Positions 24,736-36,796 are shown, counted from the first letter of the stretch. The stretch: DNA of 64,000 nt from Lytechinus pictus (GCF_037042905.1 NC_087246.1:35768001-35832000), one strand, 5' to 3'. Notes: generated from the letters alone by a model not told the origin. A program made the numbers and translations.

Positions 24736-25285
24736 GGTTCGTAAAGATGAATATTGTTTAACGAGTGTTTTTTTTTTCTTCAGTTAATTGTTCCAGATCG
24801 AAATGTCATCCCATGTCATGTCTTGCATATATTAATATATATATATCTTATTTGATCATGAGGGTCATGTCGAAGATAAAACGTTCGCCCTGGCAAATTT
24901 TGTCCTCATAGGCCTAGCTAGCTGACTTGATAGGATAAGAAGCACACGTAGAAGAAGCAAAAGAACAATTTGAGGTAACAAAGTTTTGTTTTTAACTTTA
25001 ATACCAGATGTGAAGAAGGTAGTAGAAAATAAAGGATGGTAGTGGAGTTTGATTGTAGAAAGGGGGGGGGTCTACATTGTCATTATAGCCGAAATAGGAT
25101 AGAATGTTAGTAGAAATAGTGTGGTAGTTTATATTGAAACGAGATGAGAAGCAAATATGCAGATATTGCCCAACTCTCTCCTTCTCCCCCTCCCCATCTC
25201 TCTCTCTCTGATATACTGTATATTCTCTTGTCGAAGTTCTAGGATAAAGAGTCAAAACGTTTCATGATCTAATCCACTCAATAAG

Positions 25286-25729
25286 CCAGTTCGTAGTTCC
25301 TCTCTGCGCATGATCAAAAGATTCTACGCATGATCAGAGGAAGGTCATTTGTACTAAAGTGACATGGTGGTTTAAAATCTAATGAGATAAGCACCAACTT
25401 TTGATGTCTTGATTATTCATATATTCTTTTGAATTGTGGTTTTCATCTACATCCACAAAAAAAAACAATGCGTCCACGAACGACTGGTATTTCACAGTTT
25501 GCCAAGTACATTGTGCAACATGCTATGATATGCATTCAAGTAGGAATGCAACAAATACCTTCATAAAGTGTTCATTGGTGTGCTATTCTAGTCACTTGGT
25601 CTATTCAATTTCTTCATCCTGCTATGTAAGGCAAGCTTACGTAATATCTTGCTTTGAAATCTGCCTATCATAATGAAAGAAATGAAAGGTCATTTGACCA
25701 AAATTGTCCATGAAGTAACTACGAACTGG
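25286..25729. mobile_element. Inverted-repeat MITE, ends CCAGTTCGTAGTT
   Basis: Left end CCAGTTCGTAGTTCC and right end AACTACGAACTGG are inverted. A truncated relative lies at about 53,825-54,030 and shares CATGATCAGA-GAAGGTCATTTGTACTAAAGT. No coding capacity. Confidence 0.65.
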
Positions 25730-25929
25730 TCTATTAACACACTTCTTCGCGATGATTTTTTATTTTAACACATTAATTTCATATTTGTATACGGAGTGAT
25801 AATCACCCTCATAAACTTACAACCACGAGAGCAGAATGTAGAATAAGATGTCTTTAGAAATATGAAATTTTAAAACAAGCTTCTTGTGTGTTTCATACTT
25901 TCATCATATTTATGTTCCTTAACACTTAA

Positions 25930-26532
25930 CACCTCAGAAATCCCCGATTTCAGGAAAAAAATATGTAATGAACGCATAACCATTATAAATGGCTAAAAAG
26001 AGTATTTTCTCCCAATTAATTTGATACCATATTTATGGGGTATGTCTTCACGCTCGGATGATAGGTAGGTATCCTTTGCAGTGATGTAAATTTTGATTCG
26101 CGCCAAAGTAAGGTATAAATGCTATGAATGAATCGAGATGTCAATGATGTCATAATCCTACATGAGTTACTAAACATGATTATTCGCAAATATTTTCAAT
26201 GGAATTAACTTCAGAATTGATACTAAAAAGTGTTTATTATTAACAATTATAATGTAATTTATTGAAAATGTGTTTAGAAATAGGTTTTAATGCAACCCTT
26301 TTAGGATTATGACATCATTGACATCTCGATTCATTAATTGCAGTCATGCTTTACTTTGGCGCAAATCAAAATTTACATCACTGCAAAGAATACCGCCTGA
26401 TCTTCCAAGCGTTAACACATACCACATAAATATGGTATCTAATTATTTGGGAGAACATACTCGTTCAGAACAAATATAATACGTATGTGTTCATGCCATA
26501 TTTTCTCTTAAATTGGGGATTTGTGGGGTGTC
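25930..26532. mobile_element. Palindromic MITE of about 600 bases
   Basis: The two arms mirror each other over more than 200 bases: for example ACATCTCGATTCAT on the right against ATGAATCGAGATGT on the left, and CTTTGCAGTGATGTAAATTT against its complement. Left flank TTAA; the right flank is not clearly matching. Confidence 0.75.
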
Positions 26533-27509
26533 ATCTTTTTTTTATTCACACGGTATAGATGAGCGTTAACGTGCGTGAGAGAGTGGGTGTGCGTGTACAC
26601 GTCACTCTCTCCTTCTAATATTCCTCAATTTTCTCTCAATTTTCATTCTTTTTTGTCATCTTGTTTCTCTCCTATAATAATTGTTTTCGCATTATTCCCC
26701 ATTATTATAATCCAGCCATCCTTTTTTACATTTTCACAAAATACTCGCGATACCACTTTTCCACATCAAAAGTTCATATAAAAAACTGTTCCAGAATAAA
26801 ACAAAGTACAAAGTTGTTGAAATAATCTGAATTGCTGTTTTATTACGTGATATACATAATTATCAAAAAATGAAATCAACAAAATGTACATGCACAAACA
26901 AACAAAAAATAGGGGAATGACATAAGAACAAAAAAATAGTAGTACAAAGAAATTTAGTAAAATGAAAAATATTTTGAAGGAAATACATTGAAATTGTGAA
27001 TAGTTTTGTCTAGTTCGTCCCACTTAGGCACATTAAAATTTAAACAAGTAATTACAAATTTTCTATGAAAGACAAGGTTCTCTAGCTTTTTGGTAGTCAT
27101 AAATGAACATCACAATCTTATTGTAGTGAAGAGATACAGTGGGTTCTTTTTTCTTATATATTACAAAATGAAAATTGCCTTGACTGAGAAAAAGAAATGT
27201 TTCCCTCATCCTATATATTGATCTATACGTAGGGTTCCATTCGATAAAGAGGCAAATCCGATTGATGGAAATGAACGTTACAGTTGTAATACTAGACGTT
27301 AAAGCGTTATCATTCTAAAGCAATCGTTTGATGGCTTTATTGACTGCTTATTCATAATTTTTCTATTGTGATCACTGGTGCAGAGAGATGATGTGACTTC
27401 CTTCAGTGATCAGCTTGACCGGTGATTGGTTTGTTAAGAGTGGATAATGGGCACCGGTCAATCAACGAGAACCATGCTCAAACACCCAGTAATATATCCT
27501 TGTCTTGAG
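26533..27509. other. 3' flank of gene C, no other gene seen
   Basis: AT-rich. A minus-strand AATAAA at 27336-27341, about 170 bases past the gene C stop, is a plausible poly(A) signal. Confidence 0.5.
27336..27341 (-). promoter_or_regulatory. Candidate poly(A) signal of gene C
   Basis: AATAAA on the minus strand downstream of the TAA stop at 27510-27512. Confidence 0.45.
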
Positions 27510-27538
27510 TTACACTGCATTTGTAACAGGTCCCATAT
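27510..27538 (-). CDS. C exon 4 (short tail)
   Basis: Acceptor CAATATTGCAG, 29 bases, then stop TAA. The junction keeps the frame, but the tail is too short to judge by composition. Confidence 0.6.
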
Positions 27539-29226
27539 CTGCAATATTGAGAAAAAAAGTCAATGAGATGGTCGATTGATAAAGAAATTTCCTCACCCAG
27601 AATATTACATTTTTATCAGATAGTCTTGGGATATATTATATTTCCACTTGAAAAAGCATGAAAAATATTATACTCTTTGAATTAGTCTAATTAGATCAAT
27701 GAGCCATTCAAGAAGATATGCCCTCATGATAATTAATCCTGAGTTAACAAAATACTTTCAAAAAATGTTTTTTAATCAAGACCATTTTGCCAGTACCTGA
27801 ACGAATTGCTAACCTAGAGATGACCGCAATATTCATACTATATTTGTGTCTGGATCGTACTCACCTTTGCAGTTCATCACATTGACATTGTTCTCACAGA
27901 CCTGCTCCATGGCTGAACAACCATCCTTGAGGTTAGTCACCTGTTCTCCATCGGGCGAGAAGCACAGCTTCCCTTCCTCTGCCTTCTCCAGGTAATCCTC
28001 AATCTGCTCCTCATCGATGCCAACGAGTCCCTCGATCTCATCCGCCTCGTCGATGACTTCCTCGATGACGTCAGCATTACACGTGCCGCCTTCGTCCATG
28101 AGCTCCTCCCTGAACAGGTCGCACGCGGCGTCGAGGTGAAGGGAGATCTTCGACGTGAAAACTGCAGGAAATGAGGTAGCAATGAGAGTAAATGAATGAC
28201 TTCCTGATCCGAGTTAAGTGAATTACGATCGAGGGTTCACTTATACCGTGATCATGACATACTTGCAACTGCTTCAAAGGGGGTACTAATACGGCTATAC
28301 TACTTTCATTAGAAACTTTCATGACCTGTGTGCTCAATTTAAAGGTTGAGGTTCGAATCAAATCAATGAACTTCAAACCATTGCCCAACAATCTATGCAG
28401 GTCATGACTTTGTCGTGTGCATGTGTTGTACCCCTCGACACAACTTCTATTAAATTGGAAAAATGCACAAACATCACAAACTAGCATTTTTGATTACTCA
28501 GCGATCTGCTCTAGATAACCTAACACAGGGGCCGTGGAACGGTTTTCAAAGTGTGGGGGGGGGGGGGCTGACCATGCAAAAAATCACAATCATATGGTCA
28601 TTTTTACGTTTTAGTACATGGATTCAGAAAAAAGTGGGGGGCTGAAGCCCCCCCCCCCCCCCCGCTTCCGCGGCCCCTGTAACAAACTACAAACTTTGAT
28701 ATCTTCAAAAAGACTTAACATACCCTTAGCTTCGGCACTTCTTATAGCTGCACCAGCTATCACAACAAGGCAGAGTACAGCAGCAACATTCATCTGAAGA
28801 AGAAAATGTAATAAAGCAGATATTAGTTTTGAATTGCTCAGCAAGAAATGGAGGGAGGGAATCGCCTTCATGTGACGTTTTCATGACTTTTATCATGTGA
28901 CGGCTAACAAACTGACATGTACGTCTGCAACAGATAAAATGGACAATTATTCGATTTAATTCCAGTATAGTTTTAAGTAGAAAAATACAAGGAACAAAAT
29001 AATGTATATCTATCAAAAATATTGCTTGCGATCTTAGGCGGTAATAATAATGTGAAGGAAACGATCTTTTTTAAACTTATGATATTTACCATCTTTTCAT
29101 TGTTGGTACGTTTGCTATTTGAAAACTTATTATATGATAGGCATTTGTTTTCTTTGCATTTTGAACAGCCATCTTTTACTTCTACGATTGATTCTTTTTT
29201 TTGAATGAACTCACCGAAATGCCCAT
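27510..29226 (-). CDS. Six-cysteine secreted protein C, four exons, 135 residues
   Basis: Exons on the minus strand are 29215-29226, 28724-28793, 27865-28161 and 27510-27538; total 408 bases, phases 0, 1, 1. The signal peptide is MGIS plus MNVAAVLCLVVIAGAAIRSA. The mature domain is strongly acidic, rich in Glu/Asp helices such as VIEEVIDEADEIEG, with cysteine spacing C-x13-C-x38-C-x14-C-x6-C-x8-C, identical to gene D. It shares FSPDG after cysteine 3 with gene D. The tail is the shortest in the cluster (DMGPVTNAV). Predicted secreted; function unknown. C and D are the closest pair apart from the A and F/G duplicates. A G/C-tract repeat occupies the intron between exons 1-2 and exon 3. Confidence 0.85.
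27865..28161 (-). CDS. C exon 3 (six-cysteine domain)
   Basis: Acceptor TTTCCTGCAG, donor GTGAGT, 297 bases, exactly the length of D exon 3. Six cysteines, very acidic. Confidence 0.88.
28525..28680. mobile_element. hAT-like G/C-tract MITE inside gene C intron 2
   Basis: Ends CAGGGGCCGTGGAACGG and CCGCGGCCCCTG are inverted, and G14 and C15 tracts face each other inside. No clean 8-base duplication was found. Confidence 0.5.
28724..28793 (-). CDS. C exon 2 (signal peptide)
   Basis: Acceptor TTCTTCTTCAG, donor GTATGT, 70 bases, phase 1 exit; hydrophobic core LCLVVIAGAA. Confidence 0.8.
29215..29226 (-). CDS. C exon 1 (MGIS)
   Basis: ATG GGC ATT TCG, then GTGAGT. It encodes the same four residues as exon 1 of gene D. 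Confidence 0.72.
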
Positions 29227-29390
29227 TATTATTTGATGTCCTCAACGGCTTGAAATTTAAATAAGAATTTTGAAAGTTCTGCAACGAATTGGCGAAGCTT
29301 GCTGGCTTACTGATTCAGTAAATCCGCTCACTTGATTTGTTCACTGGCTCCGAATGAGATCGAATGAAGTTGAAGCAGCATTAACCGCCA

Positions 29391-29397
29391 TTTTATA
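29391..29397 (-). promoter_or_regulatory. TATA box of gene C
   Basis: TATAAAA on the minus strand, 165 bases upstream of the ATG. The 5' untranslated region would be longer than in A or B. Confidence 0.55.
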
Positions 29398-29399
29398 CA

Positions 29400-30130
29400 T
29401 TCATTATAACCTCGGAAATTAATTTTGATTTCTTCAATCTTATGGACATCGATGTGAAATTGTATTGTAGGGCACGAGTCTTCAGAATATAGAAAAAAGT
29501 AAACTAACATGGAAAGAAGAAGGATGATTTGGGAAGATAAGTCGGACAGGACCGTTATCTAAGGTTGACCATAACAGAGAGATTAAAAGCATGTGCAGCT
29601 CATGTTGTCAGAATTCACTATCTAATGATTATATTTGACCTATGAGTAAGAGTCCTTATTGTTGTCAATGTTACAATGCTATGCTATGATCTTAACACTA
29701 GATGAGACCTACCCTTTCAGATTTATGATGATAAAATAAAAGGTTTCAATATTGGCCTTTTAAATAACATTTCAAAAGTCATTATGGAACGAAGAGGTCA
29801 ATGTGTAAATAAAGGGTGAATTGACTATTGGGCATCGAACTTGTAAAGTGGCATAATAATTAAAGGGCAAAATATATAGATTGGTTTTATATAGGCACAG
29901 TTTAAAAAAATAGAAAACCCTAGAAGTCACAAGACTGATTTCTATTGTGTAAATAGCCGTGTAAAACAATTGAAAAAAAATGGTAAAAACTAAAATCAGT
30001 ATTTATCAAACAATATATAATCAACACTTACGTGAATATAATTCAAGGCGATGTGAATTACAAATGGTATTTCCTCTGGGCTACTAATTTTGTTGAGATA
30101 TGACAATTCACAATGTATTCCTTCATATCG
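29400..30130. other. 5' flank of gene C, nothing seen
   Basis: AT-rich sequence without a recognisable gene. Confidence 0.45.
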
Positions 30131-30138
30131 GTTTAGGT

Positions 30139-30384
30139 CACTAGCGTACCTACGGGGGGGGGCAGGGGGGCACTCTGCCCCCCCTGACGAGTCACAACCC
30201 ATGCAAAAACGTATCTTTGCCCCCCCCCCCCTGACGGGCTTGAGAAACCTTTTTGCCCCCCCCTGACGAGCTTTAAGACCTTTAATGCCCTCCTGACGAG
30301 CTTGAAGACCTTTTTTTTTTCTTTTTTTTTTTTTTTGGTGGACGGTTTTGCCCCCCCCTGTGGAAAATCCTAGGTACGCCACTG
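30139..30384. mobile_element. hAT-like MITE with 8-base target-site duplication
   Basis: Ends CACTAGCGTACCTACG and CTAGGTACGCCACTG are inverted, and GTTTAGGT is duplicated at 30131-30138 and 30385-30392. The interior has repeated CCTGACGAG-CTTGAAGACC units and C-tracts. It is the opposite orientation of the 12346-12666 element. Confidence 0.85.
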
Positions 30385-30637
30385 GTTTAGGTGTGATCGT
30401 ATGCTATTGCATATGCTTTAAACGAAAAGGAATAAATCAAATATATACACTATTCAGCGGTAAAAGGTGATCGCAATTCTGGAAAACATAATCATTGCCA
30501 TTGGAAAACGTCCCCTCCCCTCCAATGATGAAAGCAATTACTCGCAATCATTTTAGAAAACCCTGACTGATAATGATAGTTTAATGTACGATGGGGTGCA
30601 GCAAAAGATTAAGAATGCTATGTTTTTTTGGTAACAC

Positions 30638-31168
30638 TTCGTAATTCCGAAGGTTCGTAATTCCGAAGGTTCTTTATTCCGAAGGTTCGTAATTCCGAAA
30701 CACGTAAATTGCCTATACCTCGATGTTCGTTAATCCGAAAACATAAAAGGGTTCGTTAATCCGAACATTTGTGGCGTTATTCCGAAGGTTCGTTACACCG
30801 AAGGTTCGATAATCCGAAAACGAAATAAGGTTCGATGTTCCGAAGGTTCCATAAACCGAAAACGAAATAAGGTTCGTTGTTCCGAAGGTTCATTAATCCG
30901 AAAACGAAATCAGGTTTGTTAATCATTTCGTTTTCGGACTAACGAACCTTCGGAATTACGAACCTCATTTCGTTTTCGGATTAACGAACCTTCGGAATTA
31001 CGAACCTCACTTTGTTTTCGGACTAACGAACCTTCGGAATTACGAACCTCATTTCGTTTTCGGACTAACGAATCTTCGGAATTACGAACCTTCGGAAATA
31101 CGAACCTTCGCAATAACGAACCTTCGGAATATCCGAACCTTCGGAATAACGAAGCTTCGGAATTACGA
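30638..31168. repeat. Inverted satellite of about 42-base units, TTCGGAATTACGAACC motif
   Basis: The left half carries GGTTCGTAATTCCGAA and AAAACGAAATAAGG motifs. From about 30,925 the same motifs run in the complementary sense (TTCGGAATTACGAACCTC, ATTTCGTTTTCGGACTAACG) with a regular period of 42 bases. The centre is near 30,920, so the whole can fold back on itself. The 93-codon minus-strand frame NSEGSLVRKRNEVR repeats is a translation of this array. Confidence 0.85.
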
Positions 31169-31374
31169 ATGTATGCGGTTTTTTTGTGCCAAAATTGCAC
31201 TCACTTGTTTATTTGACAGAAATTAAGGTCATTTGCTATAAATTCATTGTACATGTTGTATATTACCGTACTGTTTCATCTTCTGAGAAGAGGATGGGGT
31301 AGGGAAAAGTTGGTGCTCTCCCCTCCCCTTATATTACTGGCAGAAATCGTTCATGTACTGGTCTCGCTAAACAA

Positions 31375-32050
31375 ACAATACGAGCGCGGAGCGCAAGCTG
31401 AAATTTTGTATATATTTTAGGAATCCAAGAGTATACATATCTCACCATAGTCATCTAATGCGAGTGCCAAGCGCTCGCTGATTTGGTTAATTAGAATTAC
31501 ATCTAAACACATGAAGCACTTTTGTAGTCATTGTAATCATGATTATCATACGCATCTCACTAATCAAATATTGCTAGCGCGAACCGCGATCTGAAAATAT
31601 ACGAAATTTAGACCTGAAGAGGGGCATTCAACGGCTTGTTTGTAGGAATTCACTAAGACCATACGTATTTCGCTAACCAAATGATGCGAGCGCGAAGTGC
31701 GAGCTGAAAATTTTTTATATTCAGATCAGAAAACGTGACATTTTAAGGACTGATTTAAGGAATTCATGAAGAGCAGACATATGTCACAAATCCTTTTATG
31801 CGAACGTAAGCACGGGCAGGAAATGTTTTATATTAAGACTTTAAAATGGGGTGATCACTTTAAGTAGTCATGATATATGTCACTACATAAAACAATAATA
31901 CCTCGAAGTGCGAGGAAATATATTTGGTATATAGTGACTTGATTTGACAACGTCACGTCTCTCAAATATACTTGAAAACTATAGTATTCCGAAAAATATT
32001 TGATCTATTATATTTAGTTAAACAGACAATGCGAGCACCAGAACAATGAA
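31375..32050. repeat. Diverged tandem repeat of about 113 bases, GCGAGCGCGAAGCGCGAGCTG theme
   Basis: Copies of GCGAGCGCGAAGTGCGAGCTGA-like sequence occur near 31,380, 31,460, 31,575, 31,688, 31,800 and 31,900 with a shared AT-rich spacer ending in TCTCACTAA. The same family occurs in gene E intron 3 (46,090-46,640). Confidence 0.65.
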
Positions 32051-32224
32051 GACATAGGCCCTGAGCAAATCATGTTTCATAAAGTTATGAAAAATGTTTT
32101 TTTAATGTAATATACAGTGCAAATAACATAATTATAATATAATACAACATTATAATGAACAATAATTTCTTCTTTCCCACTACGTTTCTTTTCCTTTTTC
32201 CCTCTTTTTCTCCTTTTCCCCGTT

Positions 32225-32297
32225 TTTTTTTTTTTTGGCCAGCCGATTGGGGGGCACGTGCCCCCCATGCCCCCCCCCCCCCGTAGTTACGCCACTG
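32225..32297. repeat. hAT-like element end with G/C tracts
   Basis: The segment ends CGTAGTTACGCCACTG after a C14 tract, matching in reverse the start at 3216. It lies directly upstream of the sulfotransferase-like gene. Confidence 0.55.
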
Positions 32298-32349
32298 TTG
32301 ATTTATTCCTATGTGCTATAAGTATTACTTATTTTTTCAAACAGGGCAT

Positions 32350-32642
32350 ATGAAAACGTATGGCAAAAAAATGTCAGGTTCAGAAAGGAATCGTGTACGC
32401 TTATTCTTGTGGGTTGTTCCAAGAACTATATCGACAGCCTTGACTAAATGTCTCAGTGCCATCGAAGGAATGGAAGTTTGGTTCGAATGTTTCGTTGCAT
32501 GCAGTGCAGTTCGGAAACAATATCAGCTTGCCACCGGTGAAGATATTCCGATGACCTATGAAGGAAATGAAGAAAAGGCACAACAAGCAGCTACAATATT
32601 TAAGCCTTTCGTCGGCTGCGAAATTGAGCCCTCTCGAATTTT
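32350..32642 (+). CDS. Sulfotransferase-like exon 1
   Basis: Contains the PRTISTAL loop; ends in CGAATTTT before GTAAAT, leaving two bases of a Leu codon. Confidence 0.75.
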
Positions 32643-34714
32643 GTAAATATACGGGCTTTATCAATTATCAAAAGCTACCACAATCAACAGTTTGCACTTT
32701 ATTGAATTTCGTCCCATAATTATTTGCTCTTGTTTGAAATCCCCATGATGTCATGATTATACAACTTAGTTGGTATGGCGTGTGTGTGTGTATGTGGGGG
32801 GGGGGGGGTAAGAGTGGATGGGTGTGTGTAAGCGTAATAACTATCAGTATTATTGTTATCACCCCTATTAAACAAAATATGTGAAGTACTCCTTATTACA
32901 ACAGATTACTAATAACACTAACTTATGGATATTTCAATGACAAGTCCATCCCACCAAAAAGTTGATTTGAACAAAGAGAGAAAAATCCAACCAGCATAAC
33001 ACTGAAAATGTCATTAAAATCGGATGTATTTTAGTTTTGCAGAATTGTATAAACAGTTGTATGCACATCCTGGTCGGTATGCCAATGAGGGGATTAATGA
33101 CGTCACTCACTCACTATTTATTTTGTATTTTATCTTATGAAATATGAAATATTCTAATTTTCTCCTCAGTGGAAGGTGAAACTAGTTTTCTTCCTCCAAA
33201 AACATGGGGAATTACAATTGTTTAGACATTTAATGCTTCAGTCAAGCTGGTCCTTATTGTCAAATCTGTAAAAATTGAAATATTGTATAATTCAAACTAT
33301 AAAAAAACAAAAGAATTAGTGAGTGAGGGACATCATCGACTCTCTAATTTGCATGTTCCTGAGTTGTGCATATAACTGTTTTGTGAAAAATAAGCGAAAC
33401 TTTAGAATGTCATAACTTTCTTATTTTACATCCGATTTTGACGAAATTTCAAGCGTTATTCTTGTTTGATTTTTTCCTATATTAATTCAAATCAACATTT
33501 TCTGGGGTGGACTTGACCTTTAAGGATGCTTCTGAACGTATATAGGCTTAAGCATTTGTATTCAGATCAAAATTTTACTTGTACTGTTGCATGGTTTCCT
33601 TATTTTCATGCAAAATTATTTATGTTTCTTAGTCACTTACCTTGGGCAAATGTTGGGATATACATTTTGTCATGGCCTTTGGTGCACCTTACTTTAATCT
33701 GGCACTAATATCTGAATTCATGAATTTCTCCAATTATTTTCAACAAATCAGTTAATTCAAACAACTGGAAATAACTTTCTTCTAGTTTATAGCTTTAGTG
33801 ATAAAGACGCTGTTTTTTCGTTAATGTAGGATTATTCATGATAAAAACGACTTTTTTCACATGTTCCATGATAAATCAATTCCTGTGTAATATTATCGAA
33901 GGGAAAATTTAAATTCACATTTTTTTCATTAAAGAAATGAGCACAGTCTGTGAGCGTATGTTCCTTCACTTATACAACCCTTAATGTGCATATTGCACTT
34001 TTATTGAAATAAGTGAACATTAAATTGTTCCTTCGAACACAAATAAATGTAGGTGAACATCTTTTTTTTTTTCTTTATAGGTTTGCTGATGTGCAGCAGA
34101 AGATAGAATCTTCAGATAGCAGATACATCTTGGCAAAAGAAGGTGGATTCATCTTTCTTGATGATAAATCACGACAATACATACCACGGGGATTTCAACA
34201 CGTCTTCCTAATCCGGGATCCGTATAAAGTCTTCACCTCTTACAAGAAGGCCATTATCAGTCACATGACTCAATTAGGGTTATGGAATGGCGATGCAGAA
34301 TTATTCAACCTTGAGAAGGATGACGCCATACTGAATCCTCGTGAGTTCTTCAGGGAAACTTTCGAACTGTGGAGGTATGTCCGTGACAACGTGAATCCCA
34401 ATCCAATCGTGCTCAACACAGATGATCTGTTGGCCAACCCTGCTGAGGTCCTCTCTAAATTCTGCCATCTGACCGGCCTTCCGTTCAGTGATTCACTTCT
34501 CCAATGGGATGCTTCAGCGGACGCCACCAAGAAGTGGAAATTATCGATCGATCGAGCATTGGATGACCGGATATTTTTCAAGACAGCCACCAATTCCAGT
34601 GGATTTGCACCACCTACACCCGCTATCCCCCTGGACACGGTAGCTCCAGATGTCAGGAGGCTTGCAGAAGCATCAATGCCATACTTCGAGGAAATGAACA
34701 AGTACAAGATGTAA
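32350..34714 (+). CDS. Sulfotransferase-like protein, two visible exons, about 308 residues
   Basis: Exons 32350-32642 and 34081-34714 join in phase 2 (donor GTAAAT, acceptor TTCTTTATAG) to a 927-base frame. Residues 24-31 (PRTISTAL) match the 5'-phosphosulfate loop region of PAPS-dependent sulfotransferases, and residues 143-152 (RDPYKVFTSY) match the 3'-phosphate binding segment. C-terminal motifs such as LLANPAEVLSKFCHLTGLP are typical of a family of intracellular sulfotransferase-like proteins common in marine invertebrates. Expected reaction: transfer of sulfate from PAPS to an unknown acceptor. No signal peptide or membrane anchor is seen. The start could instead be Met8 at 32371, which has a better A at -3, and an upstream exon is possible because an AACAG acceptor precedes the frame. 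No link to the neighbouring six-cysteine genes is evident. Confidence 0.8.
32934..33519. mobile_element. TTAA-type MITE, ends GACAAGTCCATCCC, inside the sulfotransferase-like intron
   Basis: Left end GACAAGTCCATCCC and right end GGGGTGGACTTGACC are inverted, followed by TTAA on the right; the left target site is mutated. It is homologous to 48128-48722. Confidence 0.75.
34081..34714 (+). CDS. Sulfotransferase-like last exon
   Basis: Begins after a pyrimidine-rich TTCTTTATAG acceptor, completes the split Leu, contains the RDPYKVF segment and ends at TAA after EEMNKYKM. Confidence 0.85.
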
Positions 34715-35237
34715 TCAATATATACCAAGAGTTTCATCTGTTCACTGTTTAACATAAAGCTGATAATTCTGGCTAATGAAAATCACTATTCAGTAAAATT
34801 GGGAAAGAATTGATGCCTCATATGTCTTAGTATTGCATATTGCCTATTTTTCACTATTTAATCAACAGCCTGAAATGGAAAATAATTTCATGCAGGTCTG
34901 TAATTAGCAGGAATAAGATATTTTTTTTTAATAACGCCCATAGAATGTGGCGCCGGAAGTATTTTCTGATCTTTCGTCCTTTCGATTATCTGTCCCGCGT
35001 ATACAGGTCATAGAGGATAATCTTAAATCTGAAAATATATCGTTCTCTTAATATATCTCAACTTACGAGTGTGAATTCATAATACAATATGCTGTTATTT
35101 GCAGCTACTTTAACACTGATCTTGCAGTAGCAAGTAAATGAATATGAAAGCAAATCGACAGCATGTTGAGGGTGATGGAAGGACTTTTTGCTCTTCCTTT
35201 CACTCTCATGATATCACTATACTCATGGCAACATATT

Positions 35238-35497
35238 GGCCCGAATTCACAAAGGTGGTTTTTGCAGAAACCATGGTTTCAACCGTGGGTTTTACTGATT
35301 TTGCGATTCACAAAGGTGGTTTCAAATGAAACCATGGTTTCAACCGTGGGTTTTCGGCATGATTTTGAGTCAACTGTTTTAGGTGGTTTCAAACCGTGGG
35401 TTTTAGAAACCATGGTTTTTGAAAAACCATGGTTTCTAAAACCCACGGTTTCTAAAAACCATGGTTTCAAACGAAACCACCTTTGTGAATTCGGGCC
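35238..35497. mobile_element. MITE, ends GGCCCGAATTCACAAAGGTG
   Basis: A 260-base palindromic element flanked by ATT on both sides (35235-35237 and 35498-35500). The interior is built from AAACCATGGTTT and AAACCCACGGTT repeats in both orientations. Three-base duplications suit PIF/Harbinger-type elements; the superfamily is inferred. Confidence 0.7.
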
Positions 35498-35500
35498 ATT

Positions 35501-36763
35501 AAGTTTACATATAGGTTTATGTAACGCTCTGCATTTATTCGTGTCCTTCAGTTAATTGAATTGGTATTTCTGGCTTACATCCAGTAAAAGAGTTCGCATG
35601 TTCGATCTGGTCATAAGGCAGAAAACTTATCATAACCATTAAGATTTGAACCTTTCGTCAAATACCAACCAAGTAGTGTCTGCAATGTAATTATATGAGT
35701 TTTTTTTCTCTTAAAAATCGATATTATAGATGTAGTAATAGAACATGATGGAAACACAAGTAACACAGAAAATGTGTTACCTACTGTCCATTAAATAAAA
35801 CAACCAAAATTTTTTGCTTGTAACTAGTAAACATTGACCAACACTCTTAAAATGGGTTGGGGTTAATAAAAACTAAAGTGCTGGTAAAGTAAATATCTCT
35901 TCTATAAATGGAAATGAAATAGTGTCGCAGTACGTGCTTCACGGGGTGTGTTTGCTGCCGGAAACACAAAATAACTTCATTGTGTCAAGTTTTAGAATTT
36001 TAGCAGTATGTCACATTTTTTATGATTATAGTTTACATTGTGAACTCACTGTATGACGATGCATTCTTTCCAGCATAGATATTGCTGGTCACAAATATTG
36101 GTAAAGATTAAATGATTTTATTGATCAAATGTACCAGAATTTTGCAGTTAGTTTTGTCGAACTTCCTTGGCAAACATTTTTTTGTTTCACAAACATTTTC
36201 ATTTTTTGTTCCCCCCAAAAAAATCGCCCAAAATCAAAAGAATTAGTTATTGGATTTACCTTTTTGCTTTTTTTTCATTTCCATGTTTGTCAAAAATCGT
36301 AAACATGAGGTTTCTAACAGAGATGACTTCTGCCTTTACTATCTTTTCTCCCTTCCCAACTCCTCTTTTCAGTTTGTAAAATATCTTATAATTTTGTAAT
36401 AAATTTAGTTACTTGAATATCTTTGAGTAATGTCTTCTATCCTTCTGTTTTGTTTACTTATCCAGTTTCCTTTTTTGATCAGTTCTCTCTGTACAGATTC
36501 TCTGTATAAAATACGAGAATTCGGCAGTCAGCTGGTTAATGGTACTTTTTCTCCCTCTTCTCCCTCCCGTTCTCGTTTCTCTCTGCAGTTGGCATCCTCA
36601 CCGGGTTACATAACCTGACTTATATTTTCAAGCGTTTCCTGAATAACAACTTTGCCACATTAATTCACATTGTATCGTAAGGGAAAGGGTTGGGAAATAT
36701 GATCAACATCAGCACCGGAGAACATGTTAGCTTTTTCTATTTATGTTTCTTCTCCCTATCTTA

Positions 36764-36796
<33 letters not shown>

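Noticed and set aside
30638-31168. CRISPR-like array
   Set aside because: Units are contiguous, diverged and inverted about a centre with no unique spacers, in a eukaryotic genome.
30919-31200. NSEGSLVRKRNEVR repeat protein
   Set aside because: Translation of the 42-base satellite; no start context or conservation apart from the DNA repeat.
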